Position numbers and translations under genes: made by a program. Below are positions 17,561 through 25,890 of a stretch of DNA of 64,000 nucleotides, piece by piece (positions within the stretch are counted from its first letter, which is position 1; the number at the start of each line of letters is the position of its first letter). The notes under the pieces are model-generated. The model made no database searches and was not told the origin of the DNA. It saw only the letters and a program-made list of their open reading frames with translations. The stretch comes from Bradyrhizobium sp. CB1015 (GTDB lineage Bacteria; Pseudomonadota; Alphaproteobacteria; Rhizobiales; Xanthobacteraceae): NCBI RefSeq assembly GCF_025200925.1, contig NZ_CP104174.1, positions 3,720,001 through 3,784,000 on the forward strand. The letters are read 5' to 3'.

Positions 17561-17579
17561 TTAAGAGAACGTGCCTTAA
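17561..17579. promoter_or_regulatory. Inverted repeat between racemase and hydantoinase genes
   Basis: TTAAG (17561-17565) and CTTAA (17575-17579) form a short inverted repeat in the 56-base divergent intergenic region. The AT-rich arms stand out in GC-rich DNA, so it may be an operator or overlap the -10 boxes of both genes. The evidence is position and symmetry only. Confidence 0.3.
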
Positions 17580-17598
17580 GCCTATCACGGAGTGCCTC

Positions 17599-19068
17599 AT
17601 GACTGAACCCGCTTACGACCTGATCATCCGCGGCGGCCGCGTCGCCACCACGACCGACGTCTTCGAGGCCGACGTCGCCATATCAGGCGAGACCATCGCG
17701 GCCATCGGCCGCGGGCTTCCGCCCGGGAAGCGCGAGATCGATGCGCGCGGCAAGCTGGTGCTGCCCGGCGGGGTCGACAGCCACGCCCATATCGAGCAAT
17801 TGTCCGCCGCCGGCATCATGAACGCCGATACGTTCGAGAGCGCGACCGTCTCTGCCGCCTTCGGCGGCACCACCACGGTGATTCCGTTCGCGGCCCAACA
17901 TGTCGGCATGAAGCTGCCGAAGGTGGTGGAGGACTATCACGCGCTTGCAAAGAAGGGTGCCGTGATCGACTACGCCTTTCACATGATCATTGCGGACGCG
18001 ACCAGGGAGACGGTCGAAGAGCACATCCCGGCGTTGGTGAAGCAGGGCCATGCCTCGATCAAGATCTTCATGACCTACGACCGCCTCAAGGTCGACGACG
18101 AGCCGCTGCTCGACATCCTGCTCGCTGCGCGCCAGTCCGGTGCGATGCTGTGTGCCCATGCCGAAAACCACGGCATCATCGCCTGGATGGTGAAGCGGCT
18201 GCTGTCGCGGGGCTACACGATGCCGAAATACCATGCCGTCAGCCACGCCCGGGTCTCTGAGGCGGAAGCCTTCACCCGGCTGATCGGCATGGCCGCACTG
18301 ATCGACCAGCCGATCATGATCTTCCATGTCTCGACGGTCGAGGGCGCCAAGGTGATCCGCGACTCGCGCGGGCAGGGGCTCAAGGTCTTCGCCGAGACCT
18401 GCCCGCAATACCTGTTCCTCACCGCCAACGATCTCGACAAGCCCGGCGCCGAGGGCGCGAAATGGATGTGCAGCCCGCCGCCGCGCACGCATGCCGACCA
18501 GGAGGCGCTGTGGCAGGCGCTCTCGCTCGGCGATCTCCAGACCATCTCGTCGGATCACGCGCCGTATCGCTACGACGAGACCGGCAAGCTGCGCGCCGGC
18601 CCCAATCCGAATTTCAAGCAGGTTGCCAACGGCCTGCCGGGCCTTGAGCTGCGGCTGCCGCTCTTGTTCGATGCGATGGTGTCGAAGGGACGGCTCGGCC
18701 TGGAAAAATTCGTCGAGCTGACCGCGACGGCGCCGGCAAAGATCTACAACCTGCATCCGCGCAAGGGCTCGATCGCCGTCGGTGCCGACGCCGATATCGC
18801 GATCTGGGATCCCGATCGCGAGGTCACCATTGCCGACGAGATGATGCACGATCTCACCGGCTACACGCCGTTTGCGGGCCGCAAGCTGAAGGGCTGGCCG
18901 GTGACGACGCTCTCGCGCGGCCGCGTCATCATCGAGGGCGACAAGTGCCTAGCGAGCGCCGGCAGCGGAAAATTCCTGGCCCGCAGCGGCGGCGAGGCGG
19001 CCAGGCCCACCGGCCGGCTGGTTGCCGACATGGATCCGGAGCGGAATTTCGGAGCCAAGCTGCTGTGA
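17599..19068 (+). CDS. D-hydantoinase / dihydropyrimidinase
   Basis: A 489-residue cyclic amidohydrolase that opens hydantoins or dihydropyrimidines to N-carbamoyl amino acids without ATP. The dinuclear metal site can be read: His62 and His64 (DSHAHIE), carbamylated Lys155 (SIKIFMTY), His187 (CAHAEN), His243 (FHVST) and Asp319 (SSDHAPY). Length and motif spacing are those of D-hydantoinase. ATG at 17599 has CGGAG upstream. The divergent racemase and the nearby carbamoylase supply the other two enzymes of the D-amino-acid route. The true substrate may be a natural ureide or pyrimidine, since commercial hydantoins are only surrogates for this family. Confidence 0.93.
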   Translation: MTEPAYDLIIRGGRVATTTDVFEADVAISGETIAAIGRGLPPGKREIDARGKLVLPGGVDSHAHIEQLSAAGIMNADTFESATVSAAFGGTTTVIPFAAQHVGMKLPKVVEDYHALAKKGAVIDYAFHMIIADATRETVEEHIPALVKQGHASIKIFMTYDRLKVDDEPLLDILLAARQSGAMLCAHAENHGIIAWMVKRLLSRGYTMPKYHAVSHARVSEAEAFTRLIGMAALIDQPIMIFHVSTVEGAKVIRDSRGQGLKVFAETCPQYLFLTANDLDKPGAEGAKWMCSPPPRTHADQEALWQALSLGDLQTISSDHAPYRYDETGKLRAGPNPNFKQVANGLPGLELRLPLLFDAMVSKGRLGLEKFVELTATAPAKIYNLHPRKGSIAVGADADIAIWDPDREVTIADEMMHDLTGYTPFAGRKLKGWPVTTLSRGRVIIEGDKCLASAGSGKFLARSGGEAARPTGRLVADMDPERNFGAKLL

Positions 19069-19084
19069 CGGTGGATCGCGCGCG

Positions 19085-20059
19085 ATGAAGATTGTTGTCT
19101 TCGGCGGCACCGGCTTTGTCGGCCTCAATCTCGCCGAGGTGCTGCTCGCGCGCGGGCATGAGGTGACGCTGTATGATCGTGCGGCGTTGCCGCCACTCGC
19201 ACAGCGATCTCTTGCCGATTACGGCGCACGACTTAAAGCCGTGCAGGGCGATATCACCGATGTAGACACCATCGATGCCCTTGTCGCAAAGGGCTGCGAT
19301 GCGATCGTGCTCGGCGCTGCAGTCACCGCCGGCGACGAGCTCGAACGGGCATCGCCCGCGCGCGTTCTCGAGATCAACGTCATGGCCCAGATCCCGATCC
19401 TCCAAACCGCGATCCGCCATGGCGTTCGCCGCGTCGTCAATCTGTCGTCGGCGTCGGCCTACGGCGCCGCGGGTGCGCGGGTCCACATTCTGGACGAGGA
19501 AACGCCCTGCGATCCCGTCTCGTTCTACGCCATCAGCAAGTTCACCTCGGAACGGTCGGTGGCACGGTACGCCGAACTTTTCGGCGGTGACTTCCTGAGT
19601 GTGCGATTGACTGCGGTCTTCGGGCCGTGGGAGCGCCCCGGCTCAGTGCGCGATACGCCGAGCCTCCAATATCAGATATTGGCCGCATTCGCTCGCGGCG
19701 AGCCGGCCATCATGCCGGAGCCTGGTATCCGAGACTGGACTTACGCGGCGGACGCTGCCGAAGCTGTCGCGATTCTGGTCGAAGCCGAGCGCCCTCGCCA
19801 CCGGCTGTACAACATTTCGAACGGAGGGGCGTGGCCCGCATTGCAATGGGGCGAGGCGTTCGCAGCGTTGCATCCCGGCCTGGAGTGCCGGCTCGCCGCG
19901 CCCGGAGAGAGGACGGCCATCAAGCTGCACGGGCCCCATCGCGCGCCGCTCTCGGTCGCGAGGATGGCCGACGAATTCGGCTGGCGCGCGCGGTTCGGCT
20001 GCGCGGAGTCCGCAGCCGCGATGAGCGCCTGGTGGAAGCAGCACAAGGAGTGGATCTGA
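19085..20059 (+). CDS. NAD-dependent epimerase/dehydratase family protein
   Basis: A 324-residue extended short-chain dehydrogenase. The cofactor motif GGTGFVG lies at residues 7-13 and the catalytic Tyr148-xxx-Lys152 in SFYAISK. LSSASAYG supplies the serine region, and RLTAVFGPWERPG and IRDWTYAADAAEA are typical of sugar-nucleotide epimerase relatives. ATG at 19085 is chosen because the Rossmann fold begins there. It follows the hydantoinase by 16 bases and precedes an SDR by one base, so it belongs to the same operon. Outside glycan clusters such enzymes often act on small hydroxy or oxo acids or lactones. The substrate is unknown. Confidence 0.86.
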   Translation: MKIVVFGGTGFVGLNLAEVLLARGHEVTLYDRAALPPLAQRSLADYGARLKAVQGDITDVDTIDALVAKGCDAIVLGAAVTAGDELERASPARVLEINVMAQIPILQTAIRHGVRRVVNLSSASAYGAAGARVHILDEETPCDPVSFYAISKFTSERSVARYAELFGGDFLSVRLTAVFGPWERPGSVRDTPSLQYQILAAFARGEPAIMPEPGIRDWTYAADAAEAVAILVEAERPRHRLYNISNGGAWPALQWGEAFAALHPGLECRLAAPGERTAIKLHGPHRAPLSVARMADEFGWRARFGCAESAAAMSAWWKQHKEWI

Positions 20060-20060
20060 G

Positions 20061-20810
20061 ATGCGGCTGCAGGGGCGTACCGCCATCATTACCGGCGCGG
20101 GCTCGGGCATCGGCCGCGCCAGCGCAAAACTGTTCGCGCAGGAGGGCGCGCGCCTTGCCCTGGTCGATCGTGATGCCGCTGGCCTCGAGGACACGCTGAG
20201 GCTGGTGAGCGAGGCAACGACGCATGTCGGCGACGTCGGCGATGCCGCATTCGCCGAGACGGTCGTCGGCGATGTCGTGGCCCGGCACGGCCGGCTCGAC
20301 ATCCTCATGACGGCAGCCGGTTTCTCATGTGGTGGCACGGTGCTGACGACGAGCTTGGACGACTGGGATGCAGTGTTCCGCGCCAATGTCGGCGGCACCT
20401 GGTTGTGGGCGCGGGCCGCAGTGCCGCAGATGCAGCGGCAGAGCAGCGGCTCGATCATCACGCTGGCCTCGCAGCTCGCCATCGCCGGCGGCAAGGGCAA
20501 CAGCGCCTATATCGCCGCCAAGGGCGCGATCATCAGCCTGACGCGGACCATGGCGGTAGACTTCGCCACCGATGGTATCCGTGTCAACGCGATCGCGCCC
20601 GGCGCGATCGACACGCCGATGCTTCGCCGCAGCTTTGCCCGTCACGCCAATGCCGAGGAAGTGCGCGAAGCCTCGCGCAACCGCCACGCCATGAAGCGGT
20701 TCGGCGTGCCTGAGGAGATCGCGCAGACCGCGCTGCATCTCGCCAGCGACGCCTCGTCGTTCACGACCGGCACCGTGATGGTGGTCGACGGAGGCTGGCT
20801 CGCGGCATGA
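20061..20810 (+). CDS. Short-chain dehydrogenase/reductase (SDR)
   Basis: A 249-residue classical SDR with the cofactor motif TGAGSGIG (11-18), an acidic Asp36 (LVDRD) that favours NAD(H), and the catalytic Ser137, Tyr150 and Lys154 (SAYIAAKGA). The C-terminal VMVVDGGWLAA is the usual SDR ending. The enzyme should oxidise a secondary alcohol or reduce a ketone. It starts one base after the epimerase stop and overlaps the flavoprotein gene by four bases, so the three are translated together. Its role is probably in the carbon-skeleton part of the pathway. Confidence 0.9.
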   Translation: MRLQGRTAIITGAGSGIGRASAKLFAQEGARLALVDRDAAGLEDTLRLVSEATTHVGDVGDAAFAETVVGDVVARHGRLDILMTAAGFSCGGTVLTTSLDDWDAVFRANVGGTWLWARAAVPQMQRQSSGSIITLASQLAIAGGKGNSAYIAAKGAIISLTRTMAVDFATDGIRVNAIAPGAIDTPMLRRSFARHANAEEVREASRNRHAMKRFGVPEEIAQTALHLASDASSFTTGTVMVVDGGWLAA

Positions 20811-22243
20811 GTGAGGCGCTCACCCAGCTCGAAGCCGATATTCGCGCCGATCTCGCGATGATCGCGCATCCCGGCGCCGCCTGGCTGGAACCCAAACCGG
20901 GACCCGACGGCAAGTCGGCGCTGGATGTCCTCATCATTGGCGCGGGTCAGTCCGGCATTGCCATCGGCTTCGGCCTGCTTCGCTCGCGCGTCAGCAACAT
21001 CCTGCTGATCGACAAGGCCGAGGAGGGGAAGGAAGGCCCGTGGCTCACCTACGCCCGGATGCCGACATTGCGCAGCCCGAAGGACTACACCGGGCCCGAT
21101 CTCGATATTCCCAGCCTGACCTACCAATCCTGGCACGAGGCCCGCTTCGGCAAGGCGAGCTGGCAGGAGCTCGGCCTGATCGCGCGCGAACATTGGGCGG
21201 AGTACCTGCTCTGGCTGCGGCGCACGATCGGCTTGCCAGTCCGCAATGCTTGTGAGCTGCTGGAGGTCGCGCCGGCGGCTGACGGCCTGCTCGCCGCCCG
21301 CGTGAAACGGGCAGGAGAGGTCGAAACGCTCTATGCCCGCAAGATCGTGCTGGCGACAGGGCAGGAGGGCATGGGCGGATGGATCATCCCTGAGCCGCTC
21401 CGCGATCTGCCGGCAAGCTCGGTCGCGACAGTCGCCGACCACATCGATTTCGAAGGCCTGCGCGGCAAGCGCGTGGCCGTGATCGGTGCCGGCGCTTCCG
21501 CCTTCGACAATGCGGCGACCGCGCTGGAGGCGGGCGCCGCCGAGGTGCATCTGCTGTGCCGCCGCGCGCAGATTCAGGTGATCCAGCCCTATCGCTGGCT
21601 GACGTTTCGCGGGTTCCTGCGTCATCTCAGCGATCTCGACGATGCCTGGCGCTGGCGCTTCATGCGCAAGATCCTCGAGATGCGCGAGGGATTTCCGCAA
21701 CCGACCTATGACCGCTGCGCGCGTCACGCCAACTTCACACTGCACGAAGGCGCGCCGGTCGAAGCCGTGCGCAAGACCGATAGTGGCATTGAACTCCAGA
21801 CGCCACGCGGCGCCATCATCGCCGATTTCATCATCTGCGGCACCGGCATCGACATGGATTTTGCCGGCCGCGGCGAGCTCGCCAAATGTGCCGACAACAT
21901 CGCCACCTGGGCCGACCGCTACCAACCGTCGGAAGACGAACGCAACGATCGGCTCGGCCGCTTTCCCTATCTCGCCGACGACTATTCCTTCACCGAGCGC
22001 ATGCCGGGCACGACGCCGTGGATCTCCGATATCCATCTCTTCGCGATCGCCTCCACCATGAGCTTCGGTCCGTCTGGGTCGTCGATCAACGCGATGACGA
22101 CCGCCGTTCCAAAGCTCGTTCACGGCCTCACGCGCGGCCTGTTCCGTGCCGACATCGAACGGCACTGGGCTTCGCTCAGCGCCTATGACGTGCCGCAGGC
22201 CGTGGTTACGCGGCCGGCGCGAGAGATCGGGGAATCGCTGTGA
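20807..22243 (+). CDS. NAD(P)/FAD-dependent oxidoreductase (FMO-like)
   Basis: A 478-residue flavoprotein with two dinucleotide-binding folds: VLIIGAGQSG near residue 41 for FAD and VAVIGAGASAFD near 222 for NAD(P)H. IVLATGQEG and FIICGTGID are the ATG-type motifs seen in flavin monooxygenases and Baeyer-Villiger-type enzymes. The sequence also carries GPWLTYARMPTLRSPKDYTG, a substrate-side segment typical of this branch. It could hydroxylate or oxidise the substrate of the hydantoin operon; whether the flavin reductase at 16224-16883 assists is uncertain, since NAD(P)H-binding monooxygenases usually need no separate reductase. It is the last enzyme gene before the peptide-type importers. Confidence 0.85.
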   Translation: MSEALTQLEADIRADLAMIAHPGAAWLEPKPGPDGKSALDVLIIGAGQSGIAIGFGLLRSRVSNILLIDKAEEGKEGPWLTYARMPTLRSPKDYTGPDLDIPSLTYQSWHEARFGKASWQELGLIAREHWAEYLLWLRRTIGLPVRNACELLEVAPAADGLLAARVKRAGEVETLYARKIVLATGQEGMGGWIIPEPLRDLPASSVATVADHIDFEGLRGKRVAVIGAGASAFDNAATALEAGAAEVHLLCRRAQIQVIQPYRWLTFRGFLRHLSDLDDAWRWRFMRKILEMREGFPQPTYDRCARHANFTLHEGAPVEAVRKTDSGIELQTPRGAIIADFIICGTGIDMDFAGRGELAKCADNIATWADRYQPSEDERNDRLGRFPYLADDYSFTERMPGTTPWISDIHLFAIASTMSFGPSGSSINAMTTAVPKLVHGLTRGLFRADIERHWASLSAYDVPQAVVTRPAREIGESL

Positions 22244-22362
22244 TCATCCATGCGCCGCCGCGACGATGCGTCCTCAAAAACGCCCGATGAGACTGGCGCG
22301 CAACTTGCTTCTTTCTGAACCTGCCTTGCTGGCATTCTCGTTCGAAATTCAGGGAAAAACCA

Positions 22363-23982
22363 ATGCGTTTTGTGTCTTTCAGGCTGGCGACCTCAGTTCT
22401 CGCTACCACTGCGCTGGTGCTCATCGCCACCGCGCCGTCGCAAGCGCAAACGAGGGCAGAGACCTTGCGCTACGTCACCGGCGCATCCGTCAACACGCTC
22501 GATCCCAACATTCCCGGCTCGACCCGCGAATCCTTCGCGCTGAGCATGAGCACCTATGACCGGCTGGTGGCATTCGGCCGCAAGCAGCTCAACGGCAAAT
22601 GGGTGTTCGACCTCGACACGATCACCGGCGAGCTCGCCGAATCCTACGACGTCAGTCCCGACGGCCTGAAGATCACTTTCCGCCTGCGCAAGGATGCAAA
22701 ATTCCAGGACGGCTCGCCCGTCACGGCCGAGGACGTGAAGTGGTCGCTCGACCGCTGCGTCACCGCGCCGATCCTCGGCAAGGCGCAGCTGCTGACGGGC
22801 TCGCTGACGTCGGCCGATCAGTTCAAGGTGATCGATCCCCTCACCATCGAGGTGACGCTGCCAAAACCCGACAAGCTTGCGCTGCCCAATCTTGCCACCG
22901 TCTATCCGATGATCATCAACTCGAAAGTGGCGAAAGAGCACGCGACGGCTGACGATCCCTGGGCCACGGCCTGGCTGAAGGAGCACACCGCCGGCAGTGG
23001 CGCCTATGCGGTCGAGAGCTTCAAGCCGGGCGAGCAGGTGATCGTCAAGCGCAACGAGGCCTGGAACCGCGGATCGCCGGGCAAGCCGGCCTTCTTCAAG
23101 CGCGTCATCATACAATCCGTGCCGGAGCCGGCGACGCGCGCCAACCTCGTCGAGCGCGGCGATGCCGATCTCGTGCTCGACCTGCAGGCGAGCGACGTGC
23201 AGTCGCTGGAGGCCAAGGGCAAGCTCAAGGTGGTCTCGACGCCGCAATACAACGCGGTCACTTACGTCTCGATGAACAACCAGATCCCGCCCTTCGACAA
23301 CGTCAATGTCCGCCGCGCCATCGCTTACGCGCTGCCCTATGAGGACATGTTCAAGGCGGCTCTGTTCGGCCGCGGGGCGCCGCTGTTCGGTGCGACCTGG
23401 GCGGACGGCAAGCCGGCGAACGGCATCTATCCGTTCCAGCAGCCGCTGAAGCTCGATCTCGACAAGGCCAGGGAATACCTCAAGGCCGCTGGTCTTCCCG
23501 AAGGCTTCTCGACCACCTTCAGCTTCAATGTCGGCCAGGCCGCGACCGCCGAGCCGATGGCCGCCCTCGTCAAGGAATCGCTTGGCAAGATCGGCATCAA
23601 GGTCGACATCCAGAAGCTGCCGGACGCGCAGATGTCGACGCAGATCAACGAGAAGAAGCTGCCGTTCTTCACCGAAGGTATCGTCGCCTGGCTGCCGTCG
23701 ACCGACTATTTCTACCGCAACTTCTACACCGGCAGTCAGCGCTGGAATTACAGCTCGATCAACAACCCGGACCTTGCCGCGATTGCGCAGGAGGCGCGCT
23801 TCGAGCCTGACAAGGCCAAGTACGAGGAAGCTGGCCGCAAGCTCAACGCGATGCATTTCGACCTGATGCCGCAGATCATGCTGTGGCAGCCCAATCAGGA
23901 CGCGGTGATGGCGCCGTCGATCGAAGGCTACACTTACGAGTTCCATCGCCAGGTGGATTATCGCGATGTCAGCCGCAAGTGA
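22363..23982 (+). CDS. ABC transporter substrate-binding protein, peptide/nickel (Dpp/Opp) family
   Basis: A 539-residue periplasmic binding protein of the SBP_bac_5 family. Residues 1-28 form a Sec signal peptide (LVLIATAPSQA), followed by the family opening TLRYVTGASVNTLDPN, LRKDAKFQDGSPVTAEDVKWSLDR, and VNVRRAIAYALPYEDM, all diagnostic of DppA/OppA-type cluster C proteins. CAGGGA precedes the ATG at good spacing. Two permease genes and a fused double ATPase gene follow. Ligands of the family include peptides, opines, glycosides and amino-acid derivatives. Placement after the hydantoin operon suggests an amide-rich solute such as a ureide or short peptide. Confidence 0.93.
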   Translation: MRFVSFRLATSVLATTALVLIATAPSQAQTRAETLRYVTGASVNTLDPNIPGSTRESFALSMSTYDRLVAFGRKQLNGKWVFDLDTITGELAESYDVSPDGLKITFRLRKDAKFQDGSPVTAEDVKWSLDRCVTAPILGKAQLLTGSLTSADQFKVIDPLTIEVTLPKPDKLALPNLATVYPMIINSKVAKEHATADDPWATAWLKEHTAGSGAYAVESFKPGEQVIVKRNEAWNRGSPGKPAFFKRVIIQSVPEPATRANLVERGDADLVLDLQASDVQSLEAKGKLKVVSTPQYNAVTYVSMNNQIPPFDNVNVRRAIAYALPYEDMFKAALFGRGAPLFGATWADGKPANGIYPFQQPLKLDLDKAREYLKAAGLPEGFSTTFSFNVGQAATAEPMAALVKESLGKIGIKVDIQKLPDAQMSTQINEKKLPFFTEGIVAWLPSTDYFYRNFYTGSQRWNYSSINNPDLAAIAQEARFEPDKAKYEEAGRKLNAMHFDLMPQIMLWQPNQDAVMAPSIEGYTYEFHRQVDYRDVSRK

Positions 23983-24010
23983 CATCCGCGGCCAGCAGGG
24001 ACGCTGAATA

Positions 24011-25045
24011 GTGACGACCGGTCTTGGTGCAACGGTAGTGCGGGCGGGCAGGCGGCTCTTGTCGTCGCTGCCGGCGCTATTCGGTGTGCTGGTCTTCACC
24101 TTCCTGTTGATGCGCGTCCTGCCCGGCGACCCTGCGGTGTTCTTCGCTTCGGGGCCCAACGCCGGCAAGGAGGAGATCGAGCAGATCCGCAAGCAGATGG
24201 GGCTCGACAAATCGGTGCCGGAGCAGCTCGTGTTCTACCTCTCCGACATCGGCCACGGCAATCTCGGCCGCTCCATGATGACGGGGCAGCCGGTGCTGAA
24301 GGACCTGCGCGAGCGGCTGCCGGCCTCGCTGGAGCTCACCTTCACCGCGCTGCTGATCGCGCTGATCGCGGCGGTGCCGCTCGGCGTCGTTGCGGCGCTG
24401 CGGCCGGGATCGATCATCGATCACGGCGTGCGGCTGTTCTGTGCACTCGGCGTCTGCGTGCCGACCTTCGTCTCGGGCCTGCTCCTGATCTACGTCTTCT
24501 ACTATCTGCTCGGGCTTGCGCCTGATCCCACCGGGCGGATCGACGTCTTCACCTCGCTGCCGCCGCAGCGCACCGGCTTTCTCTGCATCGATTTCCTGCT
24601 CGCCGGCGACTTTGAGGGCTGGTGGGCGGCCTGCAGGCAGTTGATCCTGCCGGCGGTGAGCATGGCGCTGTTCGTGATCGCGCCGCTGGCGCGGATCACG
24701 CGCGCCTCGATGCTGGTCTCGCTCGGCAGCGAATTCGTGCGCACTGCGCGCTCGGTCGGATTGTCCTGGCGCAAGGTCGTCGTCACCTATGCGCTCCGCA
24801 ACGCCATCCTGCCCGTCATCACCATCGCCGGCATCGTGTTCTCGACCATGCTGGGCGCCAATGTGCTGGTGGAGAAAGTGTTCTCCTGGCCGGGCGTGGC
24901 CTCCTATGCGCTCGATGCTTTGCTGTCGTCCGACTATGCGCCGGTGCAAGGCTTCGTGCTGCTGATGGCCAGTCTGTTCGTGCTGGTCAATCTCGTCGTG
25001 GACATCTGCTACGGCATCGCCGATCCCAGGGTGTCGATCGAATGA
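24011..25045 (+). CDS. ABC transporter permease, DppB type
   Basis: A 344-residue permease with six predicted membrane segments. The N-terminal block LPALFGVLVFTFLLMRVLPGDP is characteristic of DppB/OppB. The cytoplasmic EAA-like loop RTARSVGLSWRKVVVTYALRN, before the last two segments, contacts the ATPase. It carries an insertion around residues 165-205 (PTGRIDVFTSLPPQRTG...), which lies outside the core and may shape the periplasmic face. The start is GTG at 24011. Its end overlaps the next permease by ATGA. Confidence 0.92.
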   Translation: MTTGLGATVVRAGRRLLSSLPALFGVLVFTFLLMRVLPGDPAVFFASGPNAGKEEIEQIRKQMGLDKSVPEQLVFYLSDIGHGNLGRSMMTGQPVLKDLRERLPASLELTFTALLIALIAAVPLGVVAALRPGSIIDHGVRLFCALGVCVPTFVSGLLLIYVFYYLLGLAPDPTGRIDVFTSLPPQRTGFLCIDFLLAGDFEGWWAACRQLILPAVSMALFVIAPLARITRASMLVSLGSEFVRTARSVGLSWRKVVVTYALRNAILPVITIAGIVFSTMLGANVLVEKVFSWPGVASYALDALLSSDYAPVQGFVLLMASLFVLVNLVVDICYGIADPRVSIE

Positions 25046-25890
25046 CCAGCGCCACACTTCGCCATTCGGTCTGGATCTTGCGCGCCAATCCGCTCACGGC
25101 GGTGGCCGCGGCCGGCGTGACGCTGTTCGTCCTGGTCGCGATCTTCGGGCCGTGGATCGTGCCCTACGATCCGGTGGTCTCTAACGTCTCGGAGGCCCTG
25201 CTACCACCGAGCGCGGCGCATATTGCCGGCACCGACCAGCTCGGGCGCGACGTGTTCAGCCGTCTCATCATCGCCGCACGGCTCGACCTTGCCATCGCAG
25301 TCTCCGCGGTCGGAATCTCCTTCGTGATCGGGGCCGTCGTCGGCGCGTTCTGCGGCTATGCCGGCGGACGGCTCGACCGCGCCGTCGGCCGCTTCGTCGA
25401 CGTGATGATGGCCTTTCCGCTGTTCGTGCTGGCAATGGCGATGGTCGCCGCTCTCGGCAACCGGATCGAGAACATCGTGATCGCGACCGCGATCATCAAT
25501 CTTCCCTTCTACATCCGCTTCGCACGCGCCGAGGTCAACGTCCGCCGCAATGTCGGCTGGGTCGAAGCCGCGCGCGCCTGCGGCGAAAGCCATTTCTCGG
25601 TGGTGCTGCGCTTCCTGCTGCCGAACATTCTGCCGGCGATGGCGGTGCAGATCTCGCTCAATCTGGGTTGGGCCATTCTCAATGCCGCCGGCCTGTCCTT
25701 CATCGGCCTCGGTGTCAAGCCGCCGACGCCGGAATGGGGCATCATGGTTGCGGAAGGGGCGCGCTTCATCTCGACCGGACGCTGGTGGCTGGTGGCCTTT
25801 CCGGGCCTTGCGCTGATGCTGGCGGTGCTGTGCTTCAACCTCCTCGGCGACGGGATGCGGGACATTCTCGATCCCCGGATGCGCACATGA
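25042..25890 (+). CDS. ABC transporter permease, DppC type
   Basis: A 282-residue permease with the DppC signature GTDQLGRDVFSRLI near residue 61, five to six membrane segments and the coupling loop EAARACGESHFSVVLRFLLPN. LGDGMRDILDPRMR at the end is the usual C-terminus of this subfamily. ATG at 25042 overlaps the stop of the upstream permease; earlier in-frame codons belong to that gene's shadow frame. It forms the heterodimeric membrane channel with the DppB-type protein and overlaps the ATPase gene by four bases. Confidence 0.93.
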   Translation: MTSATLRHSVWILRANPLTAVAAAGVTLFVLVAIFGPWIVPYDPVVSNVSEALLPPSAAHIAGTDQLGRDVFSRLIIAARLDLAIAVSAVGISFVIGAVVGAFCGYAGGRLDRAVGRFVDVMMAFPLFVLAMAMVAALGNRIENIVIATAIINLPFYIRFARAEVNVRRNVGWVEAARACGESHFSVVLRFLLPNILPAMAVQISLNLGWAILNAAGLSFIGLGVKPPTPEWGIMVAEGARFISTGRWWLVAFPGLALMLAVLCFNLLGDGMRDILDPRMRT

